Origin: Poindextera sp965277425
Lineage (GTDB): Bacteria; Pseudomonadota; Alphaproteobacteria; Caulobacterales; Caulobacteraceae
Assembly: GCA_965277425.1 (NCBI GenBank)
Contig: CBDICR010000006.1
Location: 186,001-250,000, forward strand
Reading direction: 5' to 3'
DNA length: 64,000 bases
Part shown: positions 7,889-19,032 of the stretch, one piece after another
Position numbering within the stretch: position 1 is the stretch's first letter
Layout: each line of letters starts with the position of its first letter
Program-made: the position numbers and the translations under genes
Notes under the pieces: generated by a model
Seen by the model: only the letters and a program-made list of their open reading frames with translations
The model's database searches: none
Told to the model about the DNA's origin: nothing

Positions 7889-8824
7889 CTAACGCCGGCG
7901 CGGCATATAGGGTCGCTCCTTGCGCCAGGTTTCGGCGAACTGTTCCAGGGCGGGATCGCCGGTCTCCGGCAGGACGATCTGCAGCCGGGCCAGGAGATCG
8001 CCGCGCGCGCCGCGTGCGCCGGGCAGGCCGCGGCCCTTCAGGCGCAGGGTCGATCCGGCATTGGAGCCCTTCGGCACGGTCAGCGTCACCGGGCCTTCGG
8101 GCGTCGGCGCCTCGACCTTGGCGCCCAGGACGGCGTCGGGCACCGAGACCGGCAGGTCCATGACCAGATGGTCGCCCTCGCGCCGGAAGACCGGATGCGG
8201 CCGGATCGCCAGTTCGATGAGCGCATCGCCCGCCCCGGCGCGCCCCGGCGAGCCCTGGCCCTTCAGCCGCAGCACCTGGCCCTCGGCCGCGCCCTTGGGA
8301 ATAGTCACGTCGATAGTGCGGCCGTCGGAAAAACTGATCCGCTTGCGCGCGCCCAGGATGGCGTCTTCCAGGTCGATCTCGAGCTGCGCGCGCACGTCGG
8401 ATCCGCGCTGCGGGGCGCCGCCGCCGCCAAAGCCGCCGAACCCCCCGCCGCCGCGCTGGGCGCCGCGCGCGCCGAACATCTCGCCCAATATATCGTTCAG
8501 GTCGACGCCTTCGAACGCGGCGCCGGCGCCCGGACCGCCGGGACCGCCGCGGAATCCGCCGCCGCCGAACGGATCGCCGCCGGCATAGCCGCGCATGACC
8601 TCGCGCCCATCGGCGTCGATCTCGCCGCGGTCGAACTTCCTGCGCTTCTCCTCGTCGCCGAGCAGGTCGAAGGCCGCCGAGATTCGCTTGAACCGTTCCT
8701 CCGCGGCCTTGTCGCCGGGATTCTTGTCGGGGTGCAGCTGTTTGGCCAGCTTGCGGAAGGCGCGCTTGATCTCGTCCTTGCTCGCCTGACGCGCGACGCC
8801 GAGTTCCTGATAGGGGTCCTGCGC
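7889..8824 (-). CDS. DnaJ/CbpA-type co-chaperone
   Basis: About 311 residues. The N-terminal J domain (DPYQELGVARQASKDEIKRA, then the Hsp70-stimulating HPD in LHPDKN) is followed by a long Gly/Phe-rich linker and two beta-sandwich substrate domains (VTIPKGAAEGQVLRLKGQG and LTVPKGSNAGSTLRLKGRG). There is no Cys-rich zinc domain, so it is CbpA/type II rather than DnaJ proper. It would deliver clients to DnaK in the cytosol. No in-frame ATG lies near the J domain. TTG at 8824, 11 nt after AAAGG, gives the family-typical start; a longer TTG start at 8896 is the alternative. It is transcribed after the YcgN-like gene on the same strand. Confidence 0.9.
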   Translation of the reverse strand, partial: AQDPYQELGVARQASKDEIKRAFRKLAKQLHPDKNPGDKAAEERFKRISAAFDLLGDEEKRRKFDRGEIDADGREVMRGYAGGDPFGGGGFRGGPGGPGAGAAFEGVDLNDILGEMFGARGAQRGGGGFGGFGGGGAPQRGSDVRAQLEIDLEDAILGARKRISFSDGRTIDVTIPKGAAEGQVLRLKGQGSPGRAGAGDALIELAIRPHPVFRREGDHLVMDLPVSVPDAVLGAKVEAPTPEGPVTLTVPKGSNAGSTLRLKGRGLPGARGARGDLLARLQIVLPETGDPALEQFAETWRKERPYMPRRR

Positions 8825-8932
8825 CAACGCCGTGATCGCCTTTGAATGGGAAGCCGCTTTCAGCCCCTCAATTAAGCGGTTCGCGGCGCCATGCAAGGCC
8901 GATTGTGATATTATTGCAACAGCGCGCGACCC

Positions 8933-9397
8933 TCAGTCGTCGCCGCGCTCGCGCATCAAATCCAGCGCCTCGAAGTCGATCGCGTCCTCCGGCTCCGCCA
9001 GCACCGCCTCGGATATGGTCTGGCCACGGATGCTGACGCCGGCCGCATGGACGCTTTCGCGGTCGCCGCTGACCAGCGGATGCCACCAGGCCAGGCCACG
9101 GCCCTCGTTCAGGCGCCGATAGGCGCAGCTCTTCGGCATCCAGGCGAGGTCGTCGATATTGTAGGGCGTCAGCTTGACGCAGTCGGGCACGGACGCCTTG
9201 CGGTTGGCATAGTCGGTGCACTGGCAGCGATCGGTGTCGAACAGCCGGCACGCCACCCGCGTCGGGACGACCTCGCCGGTGTTTTCATCCTCGAAGCGGA
9301 TCAGGCAGCACAGGCCGCAGCCGTCGCAAAGGCTCTCCCATTCCGGCACGGTCATCTGCCGCAGCGACTTGGCCTCCCAGAAAGGTTTGCGTGTCAT
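8933..9397 (-). CDS. YcgN/YkgJ family cysteine-cluster protein (UPF0260)
   Basis: A 154-residue cytosolic protein. Conserved cysteines occur in ESLCDGCGLCC near the N-terminus, RVACRLFD, RCQCTDY, VPDCVKL and PKSCAYRRL. The pattern and length are those of UPF0260 (E. coli YcgN), whose biochemical role is not established; the cysteines suggest metal or Fe-S binding. ATG at 9397 begins MTRKPFWEAKSL, matching the family's usual start. It is divergent from the penicillin-binding protein gene with only 52 bp between starts, so the promoters must overlap. Confidence 0.92.
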   Translation of the reverse strand: MTRKPFWEAKSLRQMTVPEWESLCDGCGLCCLIRFEDENTGEVVPTRVACRLFDTDRCQCTDYANRKASVPDCVKLTPYNIDDLAWMPKSCAYRRLNEGRGLAWWHPLVSGDRESVHAAGVSIRGQTISEAVLAEPEDAIDFEALDLMRERGDD

Positions 9398-9449
9398 CGC
9401 TCAGAAAGCCGCCAACTGCATCGAAACGTCCAGTATAGAAGCCTGACCC

Positions 9450-11656
9450 GTGACTGAGCCATCCAACCCAGATCCCGCGCGGCCCGGCGAGCCGCCGGCG
9501 CGATTCGGCCGCGGCGCGCCGCGCCGTCCCGCCCCGCCGTCGCAGCCGCCGCGCCGGCGCGTGCGCGTCTGGCCGCTGGTTGTCGCCGTCATGGTGGCCG
9601 TGGTGCTCGTGGCTGTCGGCGCCGGCGCCATTGCGATCAAGGTCTTCCTCGACGGCGTGCCGGACATTCCGGAGCCCCAGGCGCTGATGGTGGTCAACCA
9701 GGCGCCGGGCATGACCTTCGAAGACATGAACGGCAAGGTGCTGGCCACCCGCGGCCCCAAGCACGGCTCGGCGATCACCCTGGCCGAGCTGCCGCCCTAT
9801 GTGCCGCGCGCCTTTCTGGCCGCCGAGGACCGGCGTTTCTACCAGCACGGGCCGGTCGATTTCCGAGGCATAGCCCGCGCCGCCTGGACCAATTGGCGCG
9901 CCGGACACACCGTACAGGGCGGCTCGACCCTCACCCAGCAGCTGGCGCGCACCCTCTACCTGACACCGAAACAGACCATCCGGCGCAAGCTGGAGGAGTC
10001 GGTGATCGCCTGGCGGCTGGAACAGGAGATGAGCAAGGACGAGGTGCTCGAACTCTACCTCAACCGCATCTTCTTCGGCGACAACGCCTATGGCATCGAC
10101 GCCGCGTCCCAGACCTATTTCGGCAAGCCGGCGAGCCAGCTCGACCTTGGCCAGGCCGCCCTGCTCGCCTCCCTGCCCAAGGCGCCGACCAAGCTGGCCC
10201 TGACCAACGATATGGACGCGGCCCTGGCCCGCTCGCACCTGGTCCTGGCCACCATGCACGCCCAGGGCTGGATCAGCGCCGCCGACGAACAGGACGCGCT
10301 GGCGCATCCGCCCAAGCTCGCGCCGGAGGCTCCGGGCGAGGGCGATTTCGGCTATGTGCTGGACATGGCCGCCGCCCAGGCGGTGCAGATCGCCGGCGGT
10401 CAGGCCCCGGACCTGGTGGTGAAGCTGACGGTCGATTCAAGCCTGCAGGCCACCGCCCAGTCCGTAGTGCGCCAGACCATCGACAGCGAAGGGCGGCGGG
10501 ATAATATCCGTCAGGGCGCTCTGGTGCTGCTGGCGCCGGGCGGGGCGATCCGCGCCCTGGTCGGCGGCCGCGACCACCAGCTTTCCGCCTACAACCGCGC
10601 CAGCCAGGCCGAGCGGCAGCCGGGCTCGTCGTTCAAGCCGTTTGTCTACGCAGCGGCGCTGGAGACCGGCGTCAAACCCACCGACACCCGCGACGACGCG
10701 CCGATCCGCATCGGCCTTTGGTCGCCCGGAAACTATGGCGGCGGCTATCGCGGGCCGGTGACCGTGGCCACGGCGCTGGCCCACTCCATCAACACCATCG
10801 CCGTCCGTCTGGCCAACGAGGTCGGCGTCGGCAAGATCGCCGAACTCGCCCATCGCTTCGGGCTGAAAAGCATCCCCGACAATCCGACCCTGTCGATCGC
10901 GCTGGGCGCCTATGAGGTCAACCTGCTCGAACTGACCTCGGCCTATCAGGTCTTCCAGCAGGGCGGCCAGCGCAGCGAGCCCTATCTGATCGATCAGATC
11001 GCCACCCAGCGCGGCGACGTCATCTATGCCCATCCCCAGTCGTCCGGCGTCATGGTCTATGACGTCAACAACGCCGGCGAGATGGTGCGGATGATGGAGG
11101 GGGTGATCACCATGGGAACCGGGACCCGCGCCGGCTTCGGGCGCCCCGCCGCGGGCAAGACCGGCACGAGCCAGGACTGGAAGGACGCCTGGTTCGTCGG
11201 GTTCACGCCCGATTGGGACTGCGGGGTCTGGGTCGGCAACGACGACGGCGCGCCGATGCGCCAGGTCACGGGCGGCCAGGTCCCGGCCGAGATCTGGCGG
11301 CGCATGATGATCGCCGCGCACCAGAACCTGCCCGTGCACGACTTCGCCTGGCTGCCCGCCGAGGCGCCCGCCGACCAGACGACGGCGGCCGACGACGGCG
11401 CCGACTCCGACGCGCCGCCGCAGGCCGACGCCCGCTCGACCTTCTACGGCGGCCTCTCCAACGATTTCGGGCGCGCCGCCGATGGCCAGCCGCAAGACCA
11501 GGCCGATCAGCCGCCGCCCGACGACCAGGCCCAGCCGCCGGACGACCAGCCCCCTCCGCCGGACCGCTACGGCGCGCCGCGTCGCCCGCGCTACGACGAC
11601 GAAGACGAGCCGCCGCCGGACGCCGAGCTGCCGCCGCCACCGCCGGACGACGACCG

Positions 11657-11660
<4 letters not shown>
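9450..11660 (+). CDS. class A penicillin-binding protein, PBP1A-like
   Basis: A 736-residue bifunctional peptidoglycan synthase anchored in the inner membrane. It has a basic Pro-rich cytoplasmic tail (1-40), TM 41-66, and a glycosyltransferase GT51 domain with catalytic Glu126 in AAEDRRF, GGSTLTQQL (157-165) and ELYLNRIFFG. The transpeptidase domain has SSFK (Ser393), SIN (446-448) and KTGT (570-573). After about residue 650 the protein ends in an acidic, Pro/Gln-rich disordered tail. It polymerises lipid II and cross-links stems. The start is GTG at 9450. Its TGA overlaps the apparent CTG start of the ABC-F gene. Confidence 0.95.
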
Positions 11661-13465
<1,805 letters not shown>

Positions 13466-13521
13466 CGGCGTCGATCCATCGACAACGATGAATTCTTAGG
13501 GATATCGCCTATACTCCAGGC

Positions 13522-13818
13522 ATGACCCGCGACGCCGTCATCGAAACACTGCGCTCCCATCGCAGCCGCTTGCAGGCGCTCGGCGTGCGGAGGGCTGCCT
13601 TGTTCGGTTCGCTCGCGCGAGGCGAAACCGGCGATACCAGCGATATCGATCTGATGGTCGAGGTTGATCCGGCGGCGCCGATCGGCGTCTTCGAATACGT
13701 CGGAATCGTTCAATACCTCGAATCCCTGTTCCCAGGCCGAGTTGACGTCGCCAACCAGGCGAAACTCAACCCCTTGGTGCGACGAACAGCCGAGCGCGAC
13801 GCCGTCTATGCTTTCTGA
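13522..13818 (+). CDS. MNT-family nucleotidyltransferase (MntA-like)
   Basis: A 98-residue minimal nucleotidyltransferase. The signature is FGSLARGETGDTSDIDLMVE (Gly-Ser followed by Asp-x-Asp), and the end, RRTAERDAVYAF, matches complete MNT proteins. In MntA/HepT toxin-antitoxin pairs this protein AMPylates and neutralises the HEPN RNase HepT, whose gene normally starts overlapping its 3' end. Here only a 30-codon frame follows (13808-13900), so the toxin appears to be missing. It stands alone between Uup and a YiiX-like gene. Confidence 0.85.
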   Translation: MTRDAVIETLRSHRSRLQALGVRRAALFGSLARGETGDTSDIDLMVEVDPAAPIGVFEYVGIVQYLESLFPGRVDVANQAKLNPLVRRTAERDAVYAF

Positions 13819-13900
13819 CAGGTCGCGCCAAGCGCGCATCGTCGTCGATAGCTTGCCGTTACTGTTGAAGGTGGCTGAAGTTGAATTGGGCGATAGCTGA
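13808..13900 (+). pseudogene. possible HepT toxin remnant, 30 codons
   Basis: An ATG at 13808 overlaps the MntA stop by 11 bp, exactly where HepT genes usually begin. It reads MLSDRSRQARIVVDSL and then stops at 13898-13900 after 30 codons. The first residues resemble HepT openings (MLSDR), but the rest lacks the HEPN motif RxxxxH. A truncated or frameshifted toxin is the simplest reading; a chance short frame cannot be excluded. Confidence 0.35.
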
Positions 13901-13975
13901 TCGTTGCCCAATCAAGCGGGACCGTAACGGCGCGTTATGCGTTAGAACCGCTGGCGAAGCGGAGCAGTGGTATCC

Positions 13976-14599
13976 ATGGCCATCGATGACGACGTCCTCA
14001 GCAGGCCGCCCGAGGCGCTCGGGACGATTTCGCGGCGCGTGCGCGATGGCGACATCCTGCTCTGCGCCGGCAACGACCCCTTTTCGCGGCTGATCGGCTG
14101 GGCGACCAAGAGCCCGTGGACCCATGTGGCGATCGCCTATCGCTGGCCGTCGCTGGGCCGGATCATGGCGTTCGAGGCGGTGCAACAACTCGGCGTGCGC
14201 GCCGTTCCCCTGCAGAGCTTCGTGCGCCAGAGCAGCACCGGCAAGAAGCCCTATCCCGGCAAGATCATCCTCGCCCGCCACGAGGATTTCGCCGAAGCCC
14301 GCGGCGCGCACAATTCCGCCGAGGCCAAGCGTTTCGCGGACTTCGCCGTCGACCGGTTCGGCGATCCCTTCGCGCCCGGCGAAATCGCCAAGATCGGCAT
14401 GCGCATCGCCCTGGGCCGGTTCAATCGCCGCATGCCCAAGTCGCTCGGCCCGAAGGACGAGTTCATCTGTTCGGAATACGTCGCCAAATGCTTCGAGCGG
14501 ATCCAGATCAAGATCCCCTGGGACGGGCTTGGCTTCATCGCGCCCGCCGACTTCGCCAATGACCCGAAGATCAAGGCCGTCGGGCGGTTTCGCACCTAG
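13976..14599 (+). CDS. YiiX/YebB-like permuted papain-fold protein
   Basis: A 207-residue protein of the circularly permuted NlpC/P60 (papain-like) group. The catalytic His is in SPWTHVAIAYRW near residue 43, and the catalytic Cys is in EFICSEYVAKCF near residue 165, C-terminal to the His as expected for permuted members. The opening RRVRDGDILLCAGNDPFSRLIG is typical of YiiX relatives. These act on amide or lipid bonds, but the substrates are mostly unknown. No signal peptide is visible. ATG at 13976 is chosen, with GGAG 11 nt upstream; GTG at 13967 is possible. Confidence 0.8.
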   Translation: MAIDDDVLSRPPEALGTISRRVRDGDILLCAGNDPFSRLIGWATKSPWTHVAIAYRWPSLGRIMAFEAVQQLGVRAVPLQSFVRQSSTGKKPYPGKIILARHEDFAEARGAHNSAEAKRFADFAVDRFGDPFAPGEIAKIGMRIALGRFNRRMPKSLGPKDEFICSEYVAKCFERIQIKIPWDGLGFIAPADFANDPKIKAVGRFRT

Positions 14600-14670
14600 G
14601 CCCGCTGGCGCGATACTTGGCGAAATCGCTGGCGGCGCCTAGGGTGGCGCGAGGAGTTCGGGGAGGGTTG

Positions 14671-15681
14671 ATGTTGAAAGTCTTGCGCCTATTGGCGATC
14701 GGGGCCGCGGCCATGCTGGCGGCCTGTTCGCCGGCCAAGACGCCCGCGCCGGCGGCGAACGGACTGACGCCCATCCGCTTTGCGACCGACTGGCGCGCCC
14801 AGGCCGAGCAGGGCGGCTTCTATCAGGCCCTGGCCACCGGCGAGTACAGCAAGCGCGGTCTGGACGTCAGCATCATCCAGGGCGGCCCGGCGGTGAACGT
14901 GCCGCTTTTGCTGGCCACCGGCGCCATCGACCTCGGCATGGGCTCCAACAGCTTCATCGTGCTCAATCAGGCGGTGCAGAAGACCGGGGTCAAGGCGGTG
15001 ATGGCCGCGATGCAGAGCGACCCGCAGGTGTTGATCGCCCACCCTGGCCAGGGAATTCGCTCGATCGCCGACATGAAGGGCCGGCCGATCATGCTGTCGG
15101 ACGCCTCGATCACCGCCTTCTGGGTCTGGCTGAAGGCCAAGTACGGGTTCAACGACGGCCAGATCCGCCCCTACACCTCCTCGGCCGCCTTCCTGACCAA
15201 TCCGAGCGTGATCGAGGAGGGCTACCTGACCAGCGAGCCCTATACGATCGAGAAGGCCAGCGGCGTCAAACCGGCCGTCTACCTGCTGGCCGACCAGGGC
15301 TATCCCGGCTATTCGGCCATGGTGATGGCCGACGACAAGCTGATCGCGTCCAATCCGAAGGCGGTGAAGGCCTTCGTCGAGGGCAGCGCGGCGGGATGGA
15401 AATCCTATCTCTACGGCGACTCACGCCCCGGCGACGCCTTGATCCTGAAGGACAATCCGGAAATGACCCCCGATCTTTTGGCCTATGCGCGCGCCGAGAT
15501 GCGGGACAAGGGCATCGTGCTTTCGGGCGACGCGGCGAGCCAGGGGATCGGCGCCATGACCGACGCGCGCTGGAAGACCTTCTTCGACGTGGCGTCGGGC
15601 CAGGACCCCAGCGACTATCCCAGGGCGCTCGACTACCATCAGGCCTATACGCTCCAGTTCCTGCCGACAGGGGTGAAGTGA
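14671..15681 (+). CDS. NMT1/THI5-like ABC substrate-binding lipoprotein
   Basis: A 336-residue lipoprotein with signal peptide MLKVLRLLAIGAAAMLAACS and lipobox LAAC (Cys at 19). The mature part begins with RFATDWRAQAEQGGFYQALA and contains GGPAVNVPLLLATGAIDLGM, typical of the NMT1/THI5 solute-binding family, which includes pyrimidine (thiamine precursor), sulfonate and nitrate binders. DWxxxAExGGF resembles the thiamine-precursor binders (ThiY), but the substrate is not proven. It is the first gene of a three-gene importer operon. Its TGA overlaps the GTG of the ATPase gene (GTGA). I saw no TPP riboswitch upstream. Confidence 0.88.
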   Translation: MLKVLRLLAIGAAAMLAACSPAKTPAPAANGLTPIRFATDWRAQAEQGGFYQALATGEYSKRGLDVSIIQGGPAVNVPLLLATGAIDLGMGSNSFIVLNQAVQKTGVKAVMAAMQSDPQVLIAHPGQGIRSIADMKGRPIMLSDASITAFWVWLKAKYGFNDGQIRPYTSSAAFLTNPSVIEEGYLTSEPYTIEKASGVKPAVYLLADQGYPGYSAMVMADDKLIASNPKAVKAFVEGSAAGWKSYLYGDSRPGDALILKDNPEMTPDLLAYARAEMRDKGIVLSGDAASQGIGAMTDARWKTFFDVASGQDPSDYPRALDYHQAYTLQFLPTGVK

Positions 15682-16430
15682 CGACAGCGCTCGCCGAACT
15701 GGACGCGGTCGCGGTCGACTATCCGCGCGGGCCGGCGCTGGGGCCGTTCAGCTTCACCGTCTCGGCCGGCGAGATCGTCGCCCTGGTCGGGCCCTCGGGC
15801 TGCGGCAAGTCGACCGCCATGCGCCTGCTCGCCGGCCTGGAGTCGCCGACGCACGGCCGGGTGCATCGCGGGGCGGCGCGCGGCGAGACGGCGGTGGTCT
15901 TCCAGGCGCCGACCCTGATGCCGTGGGCCAGCGCGCGGGCCAATGTCGCCCTGCCCCTGGAAATCGCCGGCGTGGATGGGCGCAGCGCCCATGCCCGCGC
16001 CGACGCCGCCCTCGCCCGCGTCAAGCTGGCCGGCGTCGAGGCCGCCAAGCCCGCGCAACTCTCCGGCGGCATGGCCATGCGCGTCTCGCTGGCCCGGGCC
16101 ATGGTCACCGATCCCAAGCTGCTCCTGCTGGACGAGCCGTTCGCGGCGCTGGACGAGATCACCCGCCGGGCGTTGGGCGAGGACGTGCAGGCGCTGTGGA
16201 CCGCCTCGCGCGCGGCCATCGTCTTCGTGACCCATAATGTGGAAGAGGCCTGCTACATGGCCGGCCGGGTGGTGGTGATGACGCCGGGACCTGGACGGCT
16301 CGCCGGCGAGACGGTGGTCGAGGGCCCGCTGCCGCGCCCGCCCAGCTTTCGCACCACGGCCGCCTTTCGCGAGGCCTGCGAGCACGTCTCCGGCCACCTC
16401 GCCAAGGCGATGCAGGGCGCCGCGGCATGA
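15678..16430 (+). CDS. ABC transporter ATP-binding protein (NMT1-type importer)
   Basis: A 250-residue ATPase of the nitrate/sulfonate/pyrimidine importer family. It has Walker A GPSGCGKST, a Q-loop in VVFQAPTLMPW, signature LSGGMAMR, Walker B LLLLDEPFAALD and an H-loop in VFVTHNVEEA. It energises uptake with the permease that follows. The GTG start at 15678 overlaps the upstream stop, and the next gene starts at 16427 inside its own stop (ATGA), so all three subunits are translationally coupled. The longer frame back to 15396 would overlap the substrate-binding protein gene and is rejected. Confidence 0.92.
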   Translation: MTTALAELDAVAVDYPRGPALGPFSFTVSAGEIVALVGPSGCGKSTAMRLLAGLESPTHGRVHRGAARGETAVVFQAPTLMPWASARANVALPLEIAGVDGRSAHARADAALARVKLAGVEAAKPAQLSGGMAMRVSLARAMVTDPKLLLLDEPFAALDEITRRALGEDVQALWTASRAAIVFVTHNVEEACYMAGRVVVMTPGPGRLAGETVVEGPLPRPPSFRTTAAFREACEHVSGHLAKAMQGAAA

Positions 16431-17194
16431 GGCGGCTGGCCTATCATCTGGCGCCCGTCGCCCTGATCCTCGTCCTGCTGGCGATCTGGGAGGCGGTCTG
16501 CCGGCTGCTGGCGGTGCCGGTCTTCCTGTTGCCGGCGCCGTCCGAGATCGCGGTTTCGGCCTGGCGCAACGCGCCGATGCTGATCGACGCGGCGCTGAAC
16601 ACGCTGTCGATGGCCGTCCTGGCCTTTGTCCTGGCCAGCCTGATCGCCTTTGTGGTGGCGCTGCTCATCTCGACCCATCCGCTGGCCGAGCGCGCCGTGC
16701 AGCCGCTGGCCGTCGGCCTGCAGGTGACGCCGATCATGGCGGTGGCGCCCCTGGCGGTGATCTGGGCCGGGCTCGACCATCCGGGCCGCGCGGTGGTCGG
16801 GCTGGCGGCCATCGTGGCCTTCTTCCCGATCTTTTCCGGCGCGCTGACCGGACTCAAATCCGCCGATCCGGACCTGGAGCGGTTGTTCGATCTCTACGGC
16901 GCCAGGCCGCTCGACCGGCTCTTTCGCCTGCGCCTGCCCTCGGCCGTGCCCTTCCTGCTCGAGGGGCTAAAGGTTGCGGCGGGGCTGGCCCTGATTGGCG
17001 CGGTTGTGGCCGAATTCGTCGCGCGCTCCGGCCTTTCGCGGGGCCTGGCCTGGCGGCTGATGGAGGCCTCGAACCGGCTTGAGACCGCCAAAACCTTCGC
17101 CGCACTGCTGGTTCTGGTGCTGATGGGCGTCGGGCTGAACGCCCTGATGCAGGTCGGCGAGCGCGCCATTTTGCGTTGGTGGCGCGGGCGTTAG
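16427..17194 (+). CDS. ABC transporter permease (NMT1-type importer)
   Basis: A 255-residue inner-membrane permease with about six hydrophobic segments (for example residues 5-28, 62-85, 95-115, 120-140, 180-200 and 225-245). The cytoplasmic EAA-like loop LFDLYGARPLDRLFRLRLPSA couples to the ATPase. It belongs to the binding-protein-dependent type I family used for taurine, nitrate and pyrimidine precursors. It is the last gene of the operon. Only one permease gene is present, as expected for this family, which works as a homodimer. Confidence 0.92.
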   Translation: MRRLAYHLAPVALILVLLAIWEAVCRLLAVPVFLLPAPSEIAVSAWRNAPMLIDAALNTLSMAVLAFVLASLIAFVVALLISTHPLAERAVQPLAVGLQVTPIMAVAPLAVIWAGLDHPGRAVVGLAAIVAFFPIFSGALTGLKSADPDLERLFDLYGARPLDRLFRLRLPSAVPFLLEGLKVAAGLALIGAVVAEFVARSGLSRGLAWRLMEASNRLETAKTFAALLVLVLMGVGLNALMQVGERAILRWWRGR

Positions 17195-17254
17195 GCGCCG
17201 GTTAAGCGGACAGGGATAAGCCTTGCGGTTGAAATCGATCAATCCGGGTCCGAC

Positions 17255-17926
17255 ATGCGACGCGCCGCCATCGTCCTCTCCACCGCGCTCATCGCCGCCG
17301 CCGCGCTTTGCGCCGGCGCGGCGCCGGCGCAAGACCGCTACGGGCCTATGCTGACCTGGCCGGGTAAACAGCCCGCCCCGGATTCGACGCCGACCTCGCC
17401 ACCGCCGGCGCCTTCGCCAGCCAGTTTCGACACGGCGGCGCCCAGCCCGCCGACCGCGCGCGTCGACATCGCGCCGCCGCCGCCCGCGCGCCCTGCGCCC
17501 GTGAGCCACGACACCGAGGCGCCGACGCCCAGCCCGCCTGTCGCGCGCGAGGCTCCGCCGCCTCAGCCCACATCGGCGCCCAGGACCCTGGCCATGGCCG
17601 AGCCGGCTCCCCCAGCGCCGAGCCAGACCCATGCGCCGTGGAGCGCCAGCGGCGCCGGTCTGCCGCCGCACATCTATTCCGTCGATCGCCAATATGGACT
17701 GAAGCCGGATCCAGACCCCGCGCCGCTGCCGACTCAGTTCTTCGCCGATGGCTCCGGAAGCGACCTCGCCGCGCCGCCGCCGCCATTGCCGCCGACTCCC
17801 GTGCCGGGCTCGCAGACCATCAACTCGACCGCCGCGGCCAATACGCCGGCCAATCGCGCCCGGGCGATCGCGCTCGACACACCCAGTCCCGACGGCGATA
17901 GCACCACGACGCTCGGCGGCAGCTAA
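17255..17926 (+). CDS. secreted Pro/Ala-rich hypothetical protein
   Basis: Function not recognised. 223 residues with an N-terminal signal peptide (MRRAAIVLSTALIAAAALCA, cleavage after GAAPA near residue 25). A short conserved-looking RYGPMLTWPGK is followed by about 90 residues of Pro/Ala/Thr low complexity. A second ordered block, PHIYSVDRQYGLKPDP, lies at about 143-160, and a flexible tail follows. The layout suggests a periplasmic or outer-envelope tether with two short functional motifs. It ends 2 bp before the DUF2336 gene, so the two may be cotranscribed. Confidence 0.7.
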   Translation: MRRAAIVLSTALIAAAALCAGAAPAQDRYGPMLTWPGKQPAPDSTPTSPPPAPSPASFDTAAPSPPTARVDIAPPPPARPAPVSHDTEAPTPSPPVAREAPPPQPTSAPRTLAMAEPAPPAPSQTHAPWSASGAGLPPHIYSVDRQYGLKPDPDPAPLPTQFFADGSGSDLAAPPPPLPPTPVPGSQTINSTAAANTPANRARAIALDTPSPDGDSTTTLGGS

Positions 17927-17928
17927 GC

Positions 17929-19026
17929 ATGATGGCCGCCACCAAGCTTCACGACCTGATCTCGCTCGCCCAGGAGCCGTCGAGCGACCGCCGCCGCGAG
18001 CTGCTGCGCGAGGTGACCGACCTCTTCTTCGTCGGCGCCGACGGCCATCAACCCTCGGAACTGGCCCTGTTCGACGACGTGCTGTCGCAGCTCGCCGGCG
18101 AGATGGAGGAGGTGGTCCGCGCCGAACTCGCCGAGCGCATGGCCGACGTCACCCAGCCGCCGCAACGGCTGATCGGCCGCTTCATGGCCGACACCGCCGC
18201 CGTCGCCGAGCCGGTGCTGACCCGCTCGCCGGCGCTCACCGACGAGGATCTGCTGCAGGTCGCCCGCACCCGCGACCAGGATCACCTGCGCGCCATCTCG
18301 CGCCGGTTTCGCGTGCCCGAGGCCGTCTCGGACGCCATCGTCGAGCGCGGCGACGACGACACCCTGGGCGTTCTGCTGCGCAACGAAAACGCCGAGCTGT
18401 CCAGGGCCGCCCACGAGCGGGCGGTCGACCGGGCCTTCGCCAATCCGACCCTGCACGAGGCCGTCGTCGACCGGCAGTCGCTGCCGCTCGACCTTTTGAA
18501 CGAGATGTATTTCGTGGTCGAGGCCCGCCTGCGCGAGCAGATCATGGAAAAGAACGCCGAGATCGACCCCGTCGCGCTCGACGCCGCCCTGGAGGCCGGG
18601 CGCAAGCGCTTGGCCGCCCGCGACGGCGCCTTTCCGGCCGACTACGCCGCGGGCGAGGCGGCCGTGCGCGCGCTGAAGGCCAAGGGCGGCATCGGCCCCG
18701 GCGCCATCGCCGCCTTCCTGCGCAACGGCGAGACCACCAAGTTCCTGGTCGCGCTCTCGGAGATGGCCGACGTCGATTTCCACACCGCCCGCCGCATCCT
18801 GGAGCGCCGCGACCTCGACGCCCTGGCCATCGTCTGCAAGGCGGCCGATTTCGACCGGTCGCTGTTCCTGACCTTCGCGGTTCTGGTGCTCGATCGCGAG
18901 GATGACGCCATGGGCCGGGCGCGGGAATACGGCCAGCTCTATGCCGACCTGCCGCGCGATTCCGCCTGCCGCACCGTCCGCTTCTGGCGCATGCGCCGCC
19001 AGACCGGCGACGTGGCCGCGGCCTGA
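17929..19026 (+). CDS. DUF2336 domain protein
   Basis: A 365-residue soluble protein of the alphaproteobacterial DUF2336 family. It is all-helical and Leu/Ala/Arg-rich, with repeated HEAT-like elements such as DLFFVGADGHQPSELALFDDVL, LRNENAELSR and NPTLHEAVV. No enzymatic motif is visible. The molecular function is unknown; in Caulobacterales several paralogues are typical, and a second lies at 28305-29534 here. Tandem ATGs (17929, 17932) make the exact start uncertain by one codon. It converges with the gene at 19033, only 6 bp away. Confidence 0.85.
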   Translation: MMAATKLHDLISLAQEPSSDRRRELLREVTDLFFVGADGHQPSELALFDDVLSQLAGEMEEVVRAELAERMADVTQPPQRLIGRFMADTAAVAEPVLTRSPALTDEDLLQVARTRDQDHLRAISRRFRVPEAVSDAIVERGDDDTLGVLLRNENAELSRAAHERAVDRAFANPTLHEAVVDRQSLPLDLLNEMYFVVEARLREQIMEKNAEIDPVALDAALEAGRKRLAARDGAFPADYAAGEAAVRALKAKGGIGPGAIAAFLRNGETTKFLVALSEMADVDFHTARRILERRDLDALAIVCKAADFDRSLFLTFAVLVLDREDDAMGRAREYGQLYADLPRDSACRTVRFWRMRRQTGDVAAA

Positions 19027-19032
19027 GGGACC

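Noticed and set aside
14600..14670. TPP riboswitch before the NMT1-type importer
   Set aside because: The gap is only about 70 bp and lacks the CUGAGA core of TPP aptamers.
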